A stretch of DNA of 64,000 nucleotides from Chitinispirillum sp. (GTDB lineage Bacteria > Fibrobacterota > Chitinivibrionia > Chitinivibrionales > Chitinispirillaceae), in NCBI GenBank assembly GCA_007115975.1, contig SKJJ01000140.1, positions 1-64,000 of the forward strand, read 5' to 3'. Within the stretch, counting starts at the first letter, position 1. Each line of letters opens with the position of its first letter. The position numbers and the translations under genes were made by a program. Below are positions 9,121 to 18,922 of this stretch, piece by piece. A model generated the notes under the pieces. That model did no database searches. It was not told the origin of the DNA and saw only the letters and a list, made by a program, of their open reading frames with translations.

Positions 9121-10338
9121 TCAATTAGGGCATCGCCGCGTGTAGCCACTCCCCTCAATCAACTCCCCATACAATTCAGCAATAGCCCCGACAGTCACAT
9201 CCGGAGAATACAGTTTGTCAAATCGGTCCAGTGCATTTTTCCCCATTCTCATTGTTGCTTCATCATCAAACAGCATCTTTTCCAGTGCATCTTTTAAGGA
9301 ACTGGTGTCAGCCGGAGGGACAAGTAAACCACAGTGGTTGTTTACAACAATTTCATTGATTGGTTCTATGTCTGTTGAAACGACAGGCTTTCCGTAGCTC
9401 ATAGCTTCGGCAAATACAATTCCGAATGTCTCATCTCTGGATGGCACACATAAGAAGTCACAGTTTGCAAGAAGCCAGATTTTAGTGCCTTCGCAAACTT
9501 CCCCCATATCAATTACCCGCTCACTCTCAGCATTCTTTGGGATTTTTTCCCCGGGACCGGACAGAACCAGTTTTACATCGGTCGTAATCTGCATATATGC
9601 ATTGAGCAGTTCACCGACCCCCTTATGGGTTTCTCTTCGACCGAGAAACAGAATAAATCTACCCTCAAGAGGTTTTACCTCCATTGTCGGGCAGCAGGCT
9701 TTTGAGATGACTGGCGGTATGACCTTTATGGGAGTCCTGAGGTTTGTTGCTCGGTTACGAAAATCCTCTGCGGACTTTGAGCTCAGTGCTATAACAGCAT
9801 CGCTTTTTGTGTACGCCTCCATCTGACGCGGAGAATCGCCCCATCTCCCAAAGTGTATAGATGGCAGCTGCACAATCGGAACACCGTGTTCTTTACATAC
9901 TTCCTGAGCGCAGCGTGCAATGTATCCGGTTGCATAACAATGGACCAGATCATATCCTGCAAGATATCTTTTTAGCATCTTTTTATAGGCGTATCGGTAG
10001 AAGATGAAGAGGAAGTCGAAAAGTTTCGGTGCTGTTGATCCTCTTCTCAGGAGTGGAACACCCCAAAGCAGCAGCGGAAACAGTGCAGCCTTTCGAAAAA
10101 GTGATGGTCGTATGATTACAATCTTTTTCCCTGCAGGATCTGTCTTGATCTCTTTTTGAGGTTCTATGCAGCCATACCTGCGGAAAAGCGAAACAGGATG
10201 CTTGTAGAGGTGATGAGTATAGACAGTACATTGAAACTGCGCAGGCAGATGAGCCGCCAACTGCCTGACCGCTTCTTCAACTCCACCTTTGAGAGGCCAG
10301 TATGCTTCAGTCACGAGTGCAATTTTTTTGGTTTTCAT
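9121..10338 (-). CDS. Glycosyltransferase family 4 (GT-B)
   Basis: A 405-residue GT-B glycosyltransferase. The N-terminal domain begins KIALVTEAYWPLKGGVEEAV, with the glycine-rich GGVE loop of GT4 enzymes. The C-terminal nucleotide-sugar domain has FLGRRETHKGVGELL and the EX7E motif in DETFGIVFAEAMSYGKPVV. It would transfer a sugar from an activated donor to a cell-envelope or exopolysaccharide acceptor at the cytoplasmic face; donor and acceptor cannot be read from sequence. No other envelope sugar genes adjoin it. It diverges from the helicase at 10655. Confidence 0.85.
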   Translation of the reverse strand: MKTKKIALVTEAYWPLKGGVEEAVRQLAAHLPAQFQCTVYTHHLYKHPVSLFRRYGCIEPQKEIKTDPAGKKIVIIRPSLFRKAALFPLLLWGVPLLRRGSTAPKLFDFLFIFYRYAYKKMLKRYLAGYDLVHCYATGYIARCAQEVCKEHGVPIVQLPSIHFGRWGDSPRQMEAYTKSDAVIALSSKSAEDFRNRATNLRTPIKVIPPVISKACCPTMEVKPLEGRFILFLGRRETHKGVGELLNAYMQITTDVKLVLSGPGEKIPKNAESERVIDMGEVCEGTKIWLLANCDFLCVPSRDETFGIVFAEAMSYGKPVVSTDIEPINEIVVNNHCGLLVPPADTSSLKDALEKMLFDDEATMRMGKNALDRFDKLYSPDVTVGAIAELYGELIEGSGYTRRCPN

Positions 10339-10654
10339 AATCAGAGGTTCTTAAAAGGCCTTTTTTCCCACTCGGGTACGGAACCAGGTTTCGCTTCCGG
10401 GTTTCGTACTTTTCTTGACTCAGAATATCCTCAAAAAGATAAAAATACACATAAATTATACCATTTTTCCACTGCATTAACCGTATTAAAAGGTAGATGA
10501 AGAGTGCTGGCAAAAACCGGATGGTACAATGAATTTCAGTTTTCTTTTAGCCGGGCATAACAATCGCACCTTTTTCTCACACTCGTTCTTCACATAAGAT
10601 ATTTTATTGTTATTACTTTTCACAGCACCTAAAGTATAGCCAACAGGAGACACA
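10339..10654. other. Divergent intergenic region (glycosyltransferase / helicase)
   Basis: No gene is seen. The AT-rich region must carry promoters in both directions. An imperfect inverted repeat lies at about 10373-10410 (GTACGGAACC ... GGGTTTCGTAC). A TTGACT lies near 10413 without a convincing -10. An AGGAGA at 10645-10650 serves the TTG start at 10655. Confidence 0.4.
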
Positions 10655-12577
10655 TTGAAATACCACAATCTTGAGCTTGATCCCTTTCAGGTAGAAGCAG
10701 TAGAAGCAATCGACAGGGGTGAATCTCTTATCGTCGCCGCCCCCACCGGTTGCGGTAAGACACTTATAGCGGAGTATGCTGTCGAGGAATCCATGAAGCA
10801 TGGGAAGAAGACCATCTACACAGCTCCGATCAAAGCGCTCTCCAACCAGAAGTACCGCGATTTCCGGCATCGCTTTGGCGATGAAATGGTTGGTATACAG
10901 ACCGGAGATGTTACCATCAACCCTGATGCACGCTTGCTGATAATGACCACTGAGATTTTTCGCAATCTTATTCTGGAAAAGTCACCGCGCCTGATCGACA
11001 CTCATTACGTTATTTTTGATGAAATACACTACCTTGATGACCCTGAGAGGGGTACTGTCTGGGAGGAGAGTATTATTCTTGCTCCCCGCAGTATCAGGTT
11101 TATGTGCCTAAGTGCAACGGTCCCCAATATCAAAGAGCTTGCGACATGGATGGGTACCGTACGAGACACTACGTTTAAAATCATCGAGGAGACAGAGCGC
11201 CCGGTACCTTTGCAGAATCATTTTTTCCACCCAAAATTTGGTATCATGAATATCAAATCCATAAAGCGCAAATATCGAGAAAATCCGGCAGTGCGCAAGA
11301 AGTTCCTGCGCAGAAAGCCTTCATCAAGAAGAATTGTCCAGTATGTTATAGAACAGGATCATTTACCTTCGCTCTATTTTTGTTTTAACCGTAAGGCGTG
11401 TGAGCGTAATGCTGAACAGCATATGCACCTTAACCTGCTTAGTGATGACGAGAGGCAGCAGGTAAGCAAACTGGTTGACGAACTTGCAGTGCAGTATAAC
11501 CTTTGCGATTATGAACGTCTTGGATATCTCAAAACATTGTGGGAGTCGGGCTGTGCCTATCATCACGCGGGTATTCTTCCTGCAGCAAAGGAGATAGTCG
11601 AACGACTTTTCACCGCAGGACTTGTAAAGATCCTCTTCTGTACCGAAACATTCGCTCTTGGTGTAAACATGCCTGCTACCTCGGTTATATTTGACGAGTT
11701 GGAGAAGTTTGACGGCGTCCAGTTCAACTACCTGATGACCCGCGAGTTCAACCAGATGGCAGGCAGAGCCGGCAGGCGGGGAATGGATGAGGTGGGTTAT
11801 GTGTATTCCCAAATAATACCTGAGGCAACAGACCCCAATCAGCTTCAGAGACTTCTTTACAGCAAGAACGAACGAATCAACAGCCGCTTTTTCGCCTCCT
11901 ACTCAACTATACTGAATCTTTACAGTCAGTTTGGAGAGAGTGTCTTTGAAATATTCCAGAAAAGTTTTCACAATTTTCGCAAAGGAACATTTTCGGTAAC
12001 CAAGGCATACCGCACCGAAGAGGATCAGATAAAAAGACGGATAAAATTTTTGAAATCAGCGGGTTTTCTCGACGGGATCATTTTAACCCAAAAAGGTCAA
12101 CTTGCAGCCGGGGTGAGTGGCTACGAAATTCAGGCAGCAGAGCTCTATTTTTCAAGAAGTTTTGAAGAGTGCAGTGTCGATCATCTGCCGGTTATTCTGA
12201 CGGCTTTAATTACAGAAGAGAACCGCAGGAAAAACGTTCCAGTTTCATCTTTTCAACTCAAATTTGATGCAGAAAAGGTTATCCGTAAACTAAGGACAAG
12301 AGAGATCAAATACGGTATTACTAATCCCATTCGGGAGATGGACTTCTCCCTTGCTGCTCCGGTCTACTCCTGGTCCAAAGGGTGTGACCTCAAGGCTCTT
12401 GGGGAATTTGGTATTCCTGAAGGGGATCTGGTACGTACCCTGCGCATGGTGGTTCAGCTCTTGCGCACACTGCGAGACAGAATACCTGACCCTGAGATAA
12501 GTGACAAAATGCATCAGGCCCTTGTACTGGTTAACCGGGATGTGGTTGATGCTCAGGCACAGCTTGAGGTGGGGTGA
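10655..12577 (+). CDS. Ski2/Mtr4-like superfamily 2 RNA helicase
   Basis: A 640-residue DExH helicase of the Ski2-like group. Motif I is APTGCGKTLIAEYA near residue 30, motif II is DEIHYLDDPERG near 124, motif III is LSATVPN near 150, and motif VI is NQMAGRAGRRGMDEVG near 366. The C-terminal part is shorter than in eukaryotic Mtr4 and lacks an arch domain. The start is TTG at 10655, with AGGAGA four bases upstream; no in-frame ATG lies close. It probably takes part in RNA turnover or remodelling. It ends flush with the cheR stop, tail to tail. Confidence 0.88.
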   Translation: MKYHNLELDPFQVEAVEAIDRGESLIVAAPTGCGKTLIAEYAVEESMKHGKKTIYTAPIKALSNQKYRDFRHRFGDEMVGIQTGDVTINPDARLLIMTTEIFRNLILEKSPRLIDTHYVIFDEIHYLDDPERGTVWEESIILAPRSIRFMCLSATVPNIKELATWMGTVRDTTFKIIEETERPVPLQNHFFHPKFGIMNIKSIKRKYRENPAVRKKFLRRKPSSRRIVQYVIEQDHLPSLYFCFNRKACERNAEQHMHLNLLSDDERQQVSKLVDELAVQYNLCDYERLGYLKTLWESGCAYHHAGILPAAKEIVERLFTAGLVKILFCTETFALGVNMPATSVIFDELEKFDGVQFNYLMTREFNQMAGRAGRRGMDEVGYVYSQIIPEATDPNQLQRLLYSKNERINSRFFASYSTILNLYSQFGESVFEIFQKSFHNFRKGTFSVTKAYRTEEDQIKRRIKFLKSAGFLDGIILTQKGQLAAGVSGYEIQAAELYFSRSFEECSVDHLPVILTALITEENRRKNVPVSSFQLKFDAEKVIRKLRTREIKYGITNPIREMDFSLAAPVYSWSKGCDLKALGEFGIPEGDLVRTLRMVVQLLRTLRDRIPDPEISDKMHQALVLVNRDVVDAQAQLEVG

Positions 12578-13420
12578 TCAGGTTTTCTTTTGATAGTAAA
12601 CTGAGCGCTGATACCGTTGAGGCACAAACTCCGGACAGAGGGTTGTAATCGACTCGGTAGATCCGATTACCAGGTACCCATCGGGTGCAAGTACGTTTTT
12701 GATTCTCTGGAAAAGTGTTCTTCTGTCAGCTTCTTTGAAATAGATTGCCACATTTCTACAGAAGATAATATCAAATTTGTAGGGAAAAAACAGTGGCTCC
12801 ATCAGGTTAATCTTCTTGAATGTAGCCATTGCCCGTATCTCATCTCTTACTTTCCAGACAGATCCCTCTGGAGTGAAATGCTTTGCAAGTTTTTCAGATT
12901 TGAGTCCGCGGTCAATCTCAATCCTTTGATATTGTGCGTAGCTTGCCTTTGCCACTGCCTCATCGGAAATATCGGTCCCCAGAATTCTTGGGTCATACCC
13001 CCTCATGGAACCGAAAAGTTCTTTCAAAATAATTGCAATGCTATATACCTCCTGCCCCGTTGAGCAGGCTGCAGACCATATTCTGATAGGTATGGTAGCA
13101 CCACTTCCCAGCACCTTTTTTCTCTTATCCACCAGATCGGGAAGAATTTTAAACTGCAGAAGATCAAACGGAGAGGTGTCTCTGAAAAAGGATGTCTCAT
13201 TGGTTGTAATGGCATCGATCACTTTCTTGCGAAGCTTACCTGAAACATCTGACTTGACTTTATAAAGCAGATCACTCCAGACATGGGTACCAATCTCCTT
13301 ACCAAGATTAGTCAGCCTGCTTTCGAAGAGATATCCCTTGGATGAGTCGAGGTTAATGCCAGTAATGGAGTATACAAAAGTAGACCAGGCGAGCGTATCT
13401 TCAGCAGTTATTTTATTCAA
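12578..13420 (-). CDS. cheR: Chemotaxis protein methyltransferase CheR
   Basis: A 280-residue S-adenosylmethionine-dependent glutamate methyltransferase for chemoreceptors. It shows the CheR hallmark TTNETSFFRD near residue 92, the SAM site IRIWSAACSTGQEVYS near 128 and FDIIFCRNVAIYF near 225. The start is a TTG overlapping the cheB stop (TTGA at 13417-13420), showing translational coupling. It is the last gene of the minus-strand chemosensory operon that begins near 23.5 kb. It should balance CheB in adapting the two receptors encoded upstream. Confidence 0.93.
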   Translation of the reverse strand: MNKITAEDTLAWSTFVYSITGINLDSSKGYLFESRLTNLGKEIGTHVWSDLLYKVKSDVSGKLRKKVIDAITTNETSFFRDTSPFDLLQFKILPDLVDKRKKVLGSGATIPIRIWSAACSTGQEVYSIAIILKELFGSMRGYDPRILGTDISDEAVAKASYAQYQRIEIDRGLKSEKLAKHFTPEGSVWKVRDEIRAMATFKKINLMEPLFFPYKFDIIFCRNVAIYFKEADRRTLFQRIKNVLAPDGYLVIGSTESITTLCPEFVPQRYQRSVYYQKKT

Positions 13421-14538
13421 CGGATTCTTCTCTCCACCTGATTAACAATAATCTTTGGGATCATATCCAGAGAAAGGATTTCATCTGCCACACCTGCTTC
13501 AACTACTGCTCTGGGCATTCCATAGACAACCGAAGTTTCCTTATCCTGAGCGATACTGTAACAGCCTGTTCTCTTAAGCAGCTTCACCCCCACCATGCCA
13601 TCATTGCCCATGCCGGTTAGTATTGCAGATAGCGATGTACCGGGAAAATTCATTGCAACAGAGCGAAAAAGATAGTCAACAGATGGTTTACAGTTATTCT
13701 CCGGAGGATCATCGGTTATCTTTATAACCTCTTCACCGCCGGGCCCTTTTACAAGACGCATCTGTTTCCCCCCGGGTGCGATATAGGCAGTTTGAGGACG
13801 TGCAACGATGTTGTGCTGTGCTTCACAGACATCAATTTCGGATTTATCATTGAGACTCTGTGCAAGCGCGGCAGTGAACACCGGTGGCATGTGCTGTACT
13901 ATAAAAACCGGAACCCGCAGATTCCCCGGCAAAGCAGGTATAACCAAAGAGAGGGCATTGGGACCACCGGTTGAAATACCAATGAGTACCCGGTCAATTT
14001 TGGCGGGGAGTTTTTTAACCACATTATTAGGGCTGGCACTGGTACCCATCGACTGACCCACTGAACACTGTGATTTACAGGATGTTACTTTACCGTCCTT
14101 TTCACGGGTATAGCCAACGGTTTGAGGTCCCTGCTTTCTTTCCCACGCTTTTAAAACAGGTTTAAGGGAATCCTTCAGAGCCGTGCGGTTCTCCTCAACA
14201 CTTCCCCCTGTGGGTTTTGTAACAAAATCAAAAGCACCTTTTTGAAGAGCTTTAATAGTGAGAGCGCCCCCCTTGAGCGTCAGCGCACTTACAATAACAA
14301 CCCCTAAAGAGATTTTTCTCTTTGCAAGCTCCTCAAGTACCTCTATGCCGCTCATATCGGGCATTTCAATATCGAGTGTTATCATATCAGGCTTTAACTG
14401 CTCGATTTTTGCCAGGGCGGTACGCCCATTGGGAGCAGTTGCCACAACCTCTATACCTTCAACACCTGAAAGTGCATCTGAAACAATTTTTCTGAACAGT
14501 GCCGTGTCATCTACTACTATAGCTCTGATATTTTTCAT
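13417..14538 (-). CDS. cheB: Chemotaxis response regulator / protein-glutamate methylesterase CheB
   Basis: A 373-residue two-domain protein. The receiver has VDDTALFR and phosphoacceptor Asp56 in TLDIEMPD. The linker at about 125-185 is long and polar. The C-terminal methylesterase carries the catalytic Ser in GISTGGPNAL, His in VQHMPPVF and Asp in LTGMGNDGM. It removes methyl groups from receptors, or deamidates them, when phosphorylated by CheA. Its stop overlaps the TTG start of cheR by 4 bp; cheW lies 11 bp upstream. Confidence 0.95.
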   Translation of the reverse strand: MKNIRAIVVDDTALFRKIVSDALSGVEGIEVVATAPNGRTALAKIEQLKPDMITLDIEMPDMSGIEVLEELAKRKISLGVVIVSALTLKGGALTIKALQKGAFDFVTKPTGGSVEENRTALKDSLKPVLKAWERKQGPQTVGYTREKDGKVTSCKSQCSVGQSMGTSASPNNVVKKLPAKIDRVLIGISTGGPNALSLVIPALPGNLRVPVFIVQHMPPVFTAALAQSLNDKSEIDVCEAQHNIVARPQTAYIAPGGKQMRLVKGPGGEEVIKITDDPPENNCKPSVDYLFRSVAMNFPGTSLSAILTGMGNDGMVGVKLLKRTGCYSIAQDKETSVVYGMPRAVVEAGVADEILSLDMIPKIIVNQVERRIR

Positions 14539-14549
14539 CGGTATTCCGT

Positions 14550-15005
14550 CTACTCCCTTAAAAGGCGCTCTATGTTAACCAAAGCAACAAGGTGTTTATC
14601 GACAGGAAAAACTCCGTTTATAAGCTCGGCCTGAACACCCGCTACATTTCCCGGGGTCTTCTGAACCTGCTCTCTGTCGACATTTGCCACATCCCCTACC
14701 TGCTCCACCAGCAGCCCGACATACTCACCACTCCATCGCACAATAAAGATACGTCTGGTTTCAGTCTCAGGGACAGCACCCAGATTTAGTTTTTCTCCTG
14801 TATCAACAACCGTTACGATTCGTCCCCTGAGGTTCATTACCCCCAGCACAAAAGCAGCAGAGGAGTATACCGGAGTAATATCCCTCACAACCACCACCTC
14901 CTGTACCTTTGAAGTATCAATCCCAAAGCGGGCCTGTCCTATAAAGAAGGTGGATACCAGCAGTGAATTTTCATTTAAAACATCTTCAGTTTGATCCATT
15001 TCCAC
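14550..15005 (-). CDS. cheW: Chemotaxis coupling protein CheW
   Basis: A 151-residue single CheW domain that links receptors to CheA. Conserved features are FGIDTSKVQEVV, VMNLRGRIVTVVD and VGLLVEQVGDVANV. The frame can begin at a GTG (15005) with AGGAG four bases away, or at an ATG two codons on (14999). Either is plausible. The start lies within the end of the hemerythrin receptor gene (20-bp overlap), so translation is coupled. Confidence 0.93.
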   Translation of the reverse strand: MEMDQTEDVLNENSLLVSTFFIGQARFGIDTSKVQEVVVVRDITPVYSSAAFVLGVMNLRGRIVTVVDTGEKLNLGAVPETETRRIFIVRWSGEYVGLLVEQVGDVANVDREQVQKTPGNVAGVQAELINGVFPVDKHLVALVNIERLLRE

Positions 15006-17148
15006 TATTCTCCTGGTCGAGGTATTTATTCACTACAGGTCCATACTTTTTATCTGTTGCGGTAATATGTTCTACCAACCACTCCTGTAAAATGGAGATC
15101 AGCTCGTGAGGAACGGAAGAGTCCCCGTCACGCCAGCGCTGCTGCATTTGTTGGGCGGTGCCAAGCAGGCTTTTGTGAAGTTTGATTTGCTGATCCAATT
15201 GGGGATATTGAGCTTTACGCATCAATTCTTCCTCTGCAGAAAAGTGATATTTGGTGTAAGAGATCAGATCCTGAAGGATTTTTTTAACCCGTTCAGTTCC
15301 CTCACCCTTCTTGAAAGCAGTGTAGAATTCGTTGATCATGCGAACCAGTTTTTTGTGATGCTGATCCATTGACAATACACCAACCGAGTATTCATCGGTC
15401 CATGTGATCAGTTCATCTTCTGTGCCTGATGATTCCATATTTTCAATGCTCATGCTTTGAAAGTGTTCTCCGATTTTAAATTTACCCACGACCCCTTTGA
15501 GTTCAGACACAAGCTTTGAAAGATCCAGTGCATTTGCCTGAGCCATTTCACCGCTTTTGCGAACCTCTTCCACGGCACTGTTTACAGCCGCGATATCCTT
15601 TGCTACGTCCTGGGAAACTCCGGCGGTTTCTCCAACCAGATGACTTGACTCACCGACATCATTATTGACGTTATAAATGTTTTCAGAAATATCTTTTGTA
15701 GTTACCGCCTGTTCCTCTATGGCAGTTGCGATTGTATTTACAATATCTCCCACATCAGCAATAACTACCGAGACTCCGTCAATATCTTCAATAGCCGATT
15801 TTGTCGATTTTTGAATATCACTTATTTTCCCTCTGATATTATCGGTTGATTTGGCAGTCTGTTCAGCAAGTGTTTTTATCTCACTTGCGACTACAGCAAA
15901 CCCTTTACCAGCGCTACCAGCTCTTGCTGCTTCAATAGTAGCATTAAGAGCCAGGAGATTGGTCTGATCAGAGATGGCATTAATCGTATCCACTACCACC
16001 CCAATCTCTTTTGCTGCTGTTTCCAGCTTTTTCATCACGCCATTGATATCCCTGCTCTTATTAACGGCACTTACACTTACCAACCGTGCTTTTTCCGCAT
16101 TGGATGCGATCTCCTGGACAGTTGCACTCATCTGCTCAATAGCTGTTGCACCGGAGGCCAGACCGCCTGATGCCTGCTCCATTTTCTGGGCAACAGAAGA
16201 GGTATTGGCACTCATCTCCTCAGCGGCAGCAGCAACCATTGAAGACCGCGAAGAGGTCTCCTTTACCCCAGTGATCATCTGCTTTGCTATTGAGCTCATA
16301 TCCTTTGATGAAGCATTGATAATCTCTGCACTTTTATTGACCTTCGCAATTATTGCCTGTATATTTTCAATGAACAGATTGAACCATTTTGCCACTTCGC
16401 TGAATTCATCATTACTCTCCTCTGGCAACCTTTTGGTAAGATCGCCCTCTCCCCGGGCAATGTCTTTGAGCCTGTCGGTAATCAAGCCGAAAGACCGATT
16501 AATAGAAGTTATCAACACTATTGCACCGAATCCGAGAAGAATTACCAGTACTGCGGCAATGATTATCACCGGTAAAAAAGCTCTTAACACACTCTCATTG
16601 ACATCATCGGTATACACGCCCGTGCCAATAATCCAATCCCACTCTCTGAATAGCACCACATAGGAGATTTTCGGTGATGGCTCAGTCTGGCCCGGTTTTG
16701 GCCAGATATAATCGACAAAACCGGCACCGTCTCTTCTTGCCACTTCAACAAATGCCTGAAAAAGATTCTGTCTCTTACCCATAGCAACGTTATAGGTTTG
16801 ATTGTTCATTACCTGGCCATCAAGAGCAGGGTTAATGGGATGCATGATCATTGACGGAAAGGGCAGGGTGTTATCATTTATCCAAAAATACTCCTGCCCC
16901 TCATAACGCAGTTCCTTCAATACATTCATAGCCAGTTGCTGAGCTTCCGCAGTACTCAACTTTCCGGCTTTTTCCTGTCGGGCATAAAACTCAAGTATCC
17001 CAAGGCCTGTCTGGGCTGCGGCTTTAGCCACACCGAAACGGGTATTCATTATTGCCCTGTAACTGCGTACCCCAACAATGCTCAGTAGTCCAGCAACGAA
17101 CAGTGCAACGATAAGGATTGCACCTTTGAGTTTATTTTCTATTTTCAT
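14986..17148 (-). CDS. Methyl-accepting chemotaxis protein with Cache sensor and C-terminal hemerythrin
   Basis: A chemoreceptor of about 720 residues. TM1 near 7-27 is followed by a single Cache-type periplasmic domain (YFWINDNTLPFPSMIMHP..., GTGVYTDDV) to about 190, TM2, a HAMP region (INRSFGLITDRLKDIARGEGDLTKRL) and the signalling hairpin ([18 protein letters not shown]). The last 130 residues form a bacteriohemerythrin four-helix bundle with the diiron pattern MDQHHKKLV, YHFSAEEELM, LHKSLL and EHITATDKKYG. Such a domain binds O2 at a diiron site, which suggests oxygen sensing from the cytoplasmic end. The frame opens at a GTG (17184), but AGGG seven bases before the ATG at 17148 supports the shorter start. 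Confidence 0.9.
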   Translation of the reverse strand: MKIENKLKGAILIVALFVAGLLSIVGVRSYRAIMNTRFGVAKAAAQTGLGILEFYARQEKAGKLSTAEAQQLAMNVLKELRYEGQEYFWINDNTLPFPSMIMHPINPALDGQVMNNQTYNVAMGKRQNLFQAFVEVARRDGAGFVDYIWPKPGQTEPSPKISYVVLFREWDWIIGTGVYTDDVNESVLRAFLPVIIIAAVLVILLGFGAIVLITSINRSFGLITDRLKDIARGEGDLTKRLPEESNDEFSEVAKWFNLFIENIQAIIAKVNKSAEIINASSKDMSSIAKQMITGVKETSSRSSMVAAAAEEMSANTSSVAQKMEQASGGLASGATAIEQMSATVQEIASNAEKARLVSVSAVNKSRDINGVMKKLETAAKEIGVVVDTINAISDQTNLLALNATIEAARAGSAGKGFAVVASEIKTLAEQTAKSTDNIRGKISDIQKSTKSAIEDIDGVSVVIADVGDIVNTIATAIEEQAVTTKDISENIYNVNNDVGESSHLVGETAGVSQDVAKDIAAVNSAVEEVRKSGEMAQANALDLSKLVSELKGVVGKFKIGEHFQSMSIENMESSGTEDELITWTDEYSVGVLSMDQHHKKLVRMINEFYTAFKKGEGTERVKKILQDLISYTKYHFSAEEELMRKAQYPQLDQQIKLHKSLLGTAQQMQQRWRDGDSSVPHELISILQEWLVEHITATDKKYGPVVNKYLDQENSGNGSN

Positions 17149-17205
17149 TTTATACCCTGAGTTGTGATTCGAAAAAAAAAGCACTTTGTAGTGCAGTGAA
17201 ACTCA

Positions 17206-18885
17206 CTATACCTTAAATTTCCCAACCATTGACTTAAGCTGTTCAGCAAGCTTTGACAGTTCTTCGGAACTAATATTTACCTGTTCACTGGATCCAGACA
17301 TCTCTTCAGCAGACTTGTTTACACTCGAGATATCCTTTGCAATAGACTGAGAGACCTCTGCAGTCTGGGCAACTCTTTCGTTTGCTTCCTTAACATTGCT
17401 GCTGGCTTCGGATATATTTCCTGCAATATCCCGTGTGACCGTAGCCTGCTCCTCAATGGCTGTTGCGATTGTATAGATAATCTCTCCAACCTCACGGATA
17501 ACGCCACTGATTTTGTCAATGTCGGTGACAGCTGTTCCTGTTGATGACTGTATGGCCGATATTTTCTCTTTTATATCCCCGGTTGCCTGAGCGGTCTGTT
17601 CTGCAAGTGCCTTAATCTCACTTGCCACAACGGCAAATCCCTTACCGGCAGCACCAGCTCTTGCCGCTTCTATGGTGGCATTGAGAGCCAGAAGATTGGT
17701 CTGTGCAGAGATGCTTGTAATCGTCTCTGTAACAGCACCGATCTCCTGTGCCGCATTTCCAAGTACTTTCATCATGTTGGTGACATCTTCAGCCTGCTTT
17801 GCGGCATCCGAACTTACCGTGCGCGCCTTTTCGGCATTACTTGCTATTTCTCCCACCGTTGCACTCATCTCCTCTGTTGCAGTAGCAACTGAAGAGAGAC
17901 CGCCCGATGCATGTTCCATTCCGCTTGCCACCGACGCAGAGTTTGCGCTCATCTCCTCTGCAGCCGCCGCCACGGTTGAAGTGCTTGTTAGGGTGTCCTT
18001 TGAACCTGCAGTCATCTGATTGGCAACTGCAGAGAGTTCAGTTGAAGCCGAAGCGAGGGTTTGAGCATTACCACTTATGTCACGAATCATCTTCTGGATG
18101 TTTCCAATGAACATGTTAAACCATTTCGCCATTTCACCCAGTTCATCTTCAGTTTTTGCTTTAAGACGAACAGTAAGATCCCCTTCTCCCTGAGCTATAT
18201 CCTTGAGCATTCCAACCATTGCCCGTATGGGAGAGGCGATTAAACCCGCAATTATTGAACTAATAAGAATACTGGCAACGGTGCCTGTTATCATGAAAAC
18301 AATCATAATGAGGCGTGCTCCTGCGGCTGCAGATTCTGCATCACTTCTCACACTTTCAGCCCGTCGGTTGGCCGCAGTTACCAACTCTTCGAGAGTAGCC
18401 TGTACATCCCTAAGATTGGTCATGGTCACCTTCTCAAAGTAATCATATGCTTCCTGACGATGCGCTTGTCCTCTGGAAAGGATCGTCTCTATTTCTGAAG
18501 CCGACTGGTGTAGTTTTCTGTGGGGACCATCAAGACGGGACAGGGGTTCTTTAAGCTCCGGTATAATCTGTTCCATAGTAGCCCGTTCCTCACCGAAATA
18601 CCACTCCCCCAGGCCGCATCTTCTGTGATCAATCTGAACACCGAGTGCCGTTCTCTCAGTGTCCCTGAAGAATTCGCTTGCACCCTGCACCCACTCAAGG
18701 TGGTCAACTTCCAGCTGGACAAATCGTCTCGATGCGTTTTGTATTTGAGCAACCAAAGTGAGATCATTACTAACCGCATTAACCGATGTCCAGCCGATGA
18801 CACCGACGGTAAGGGTTATGACTCCTGCAACTACTGCAGCCACAAGTAGCTTGATTTTAATGCTTGCCGTTTTCCATGAAATCAT
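17206..18885 (-). CDS. Methyl-accepting chemotaxis protein with N-terminal CZB (zinc-binding) sensor
   Basis: A 559-residue chemoreceptor. TM1 lies near 10-32. A CZB-like domain at about 50-130 shows [19 protein letters not shown] and [10 protein letters not shown], which supply the His/Cys/His set expected to bind zinc. TM2 is near 190-212, followed by HAMP ([20 protein letters not shown]) and the conserved signalling tip ([18 protein letters not shown]). The CZB lies between the two membrane spans and so outside the cytoplasm, whereas the best-studied CZB domains are cytoplasmic and C-terminal. AGGAG lies five bases before the ATG. The signalling half closely resembles that of the adjacent hemerythrin receptor, pointing to duplication. 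Confidence 0.9.
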   Translation of the reverse strand: MISWKTASIKIKLLVAAVVAGVITLTVGVIGWTSVNAVSNDLTLVAQIQNASRRFVQLEVDHLEWVQGASEFFRDTERTALGVQIDHRRCGLGEWYFGEERATMEQIIPELKEPLSRLDGPHRKLHQSASEIETILSRGQAHRQEAYDYFEKVTMTNLRDVQATLEELVTAANRRAESVRSDAESAAAGARLIMIVFMITGTVASILISSIIAGLIASPIRAMVGMLKDIAQGEGDLTVRLKAKTEDELGEMAKWFNMFIGNIQKMIRDISGNAQTLASASTELSAVANQMTAGSKDTLTSTSTVAAAAEEMSANSASVASGMEHASGGLSSVATATEEMSATVGEIASNAEKARTVSSDAAKQAEDVTNMMKVLGNAAQEIGAVTETITSISAQTNLLALNATIEAARAGAAGKGFAVVASEIKALAEQTAQATGDIKEKISAIQSSTGTAVTDIDKISGVIREVGEIIYTIATAIEEQATVTRDIAGNISEASSNVKEANERVAQTAEVSQSIAKDISSVNKSAEEMSGSSEQVNISSEELSKLAEQLKSMVGKFKV

Positions 18886-18922
18886 ACGTACTCCTATGTT
18901 TTGAGGTTAGTTTATTCTCAGT

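Noticed and set aside
15974-16663. 229-codon plus-strand frame
   Set aside because: Antisense to the hemerythrin receptor gene; an Ala/Ser/Ile-rich shadow of the coiled-coil signalling domain.
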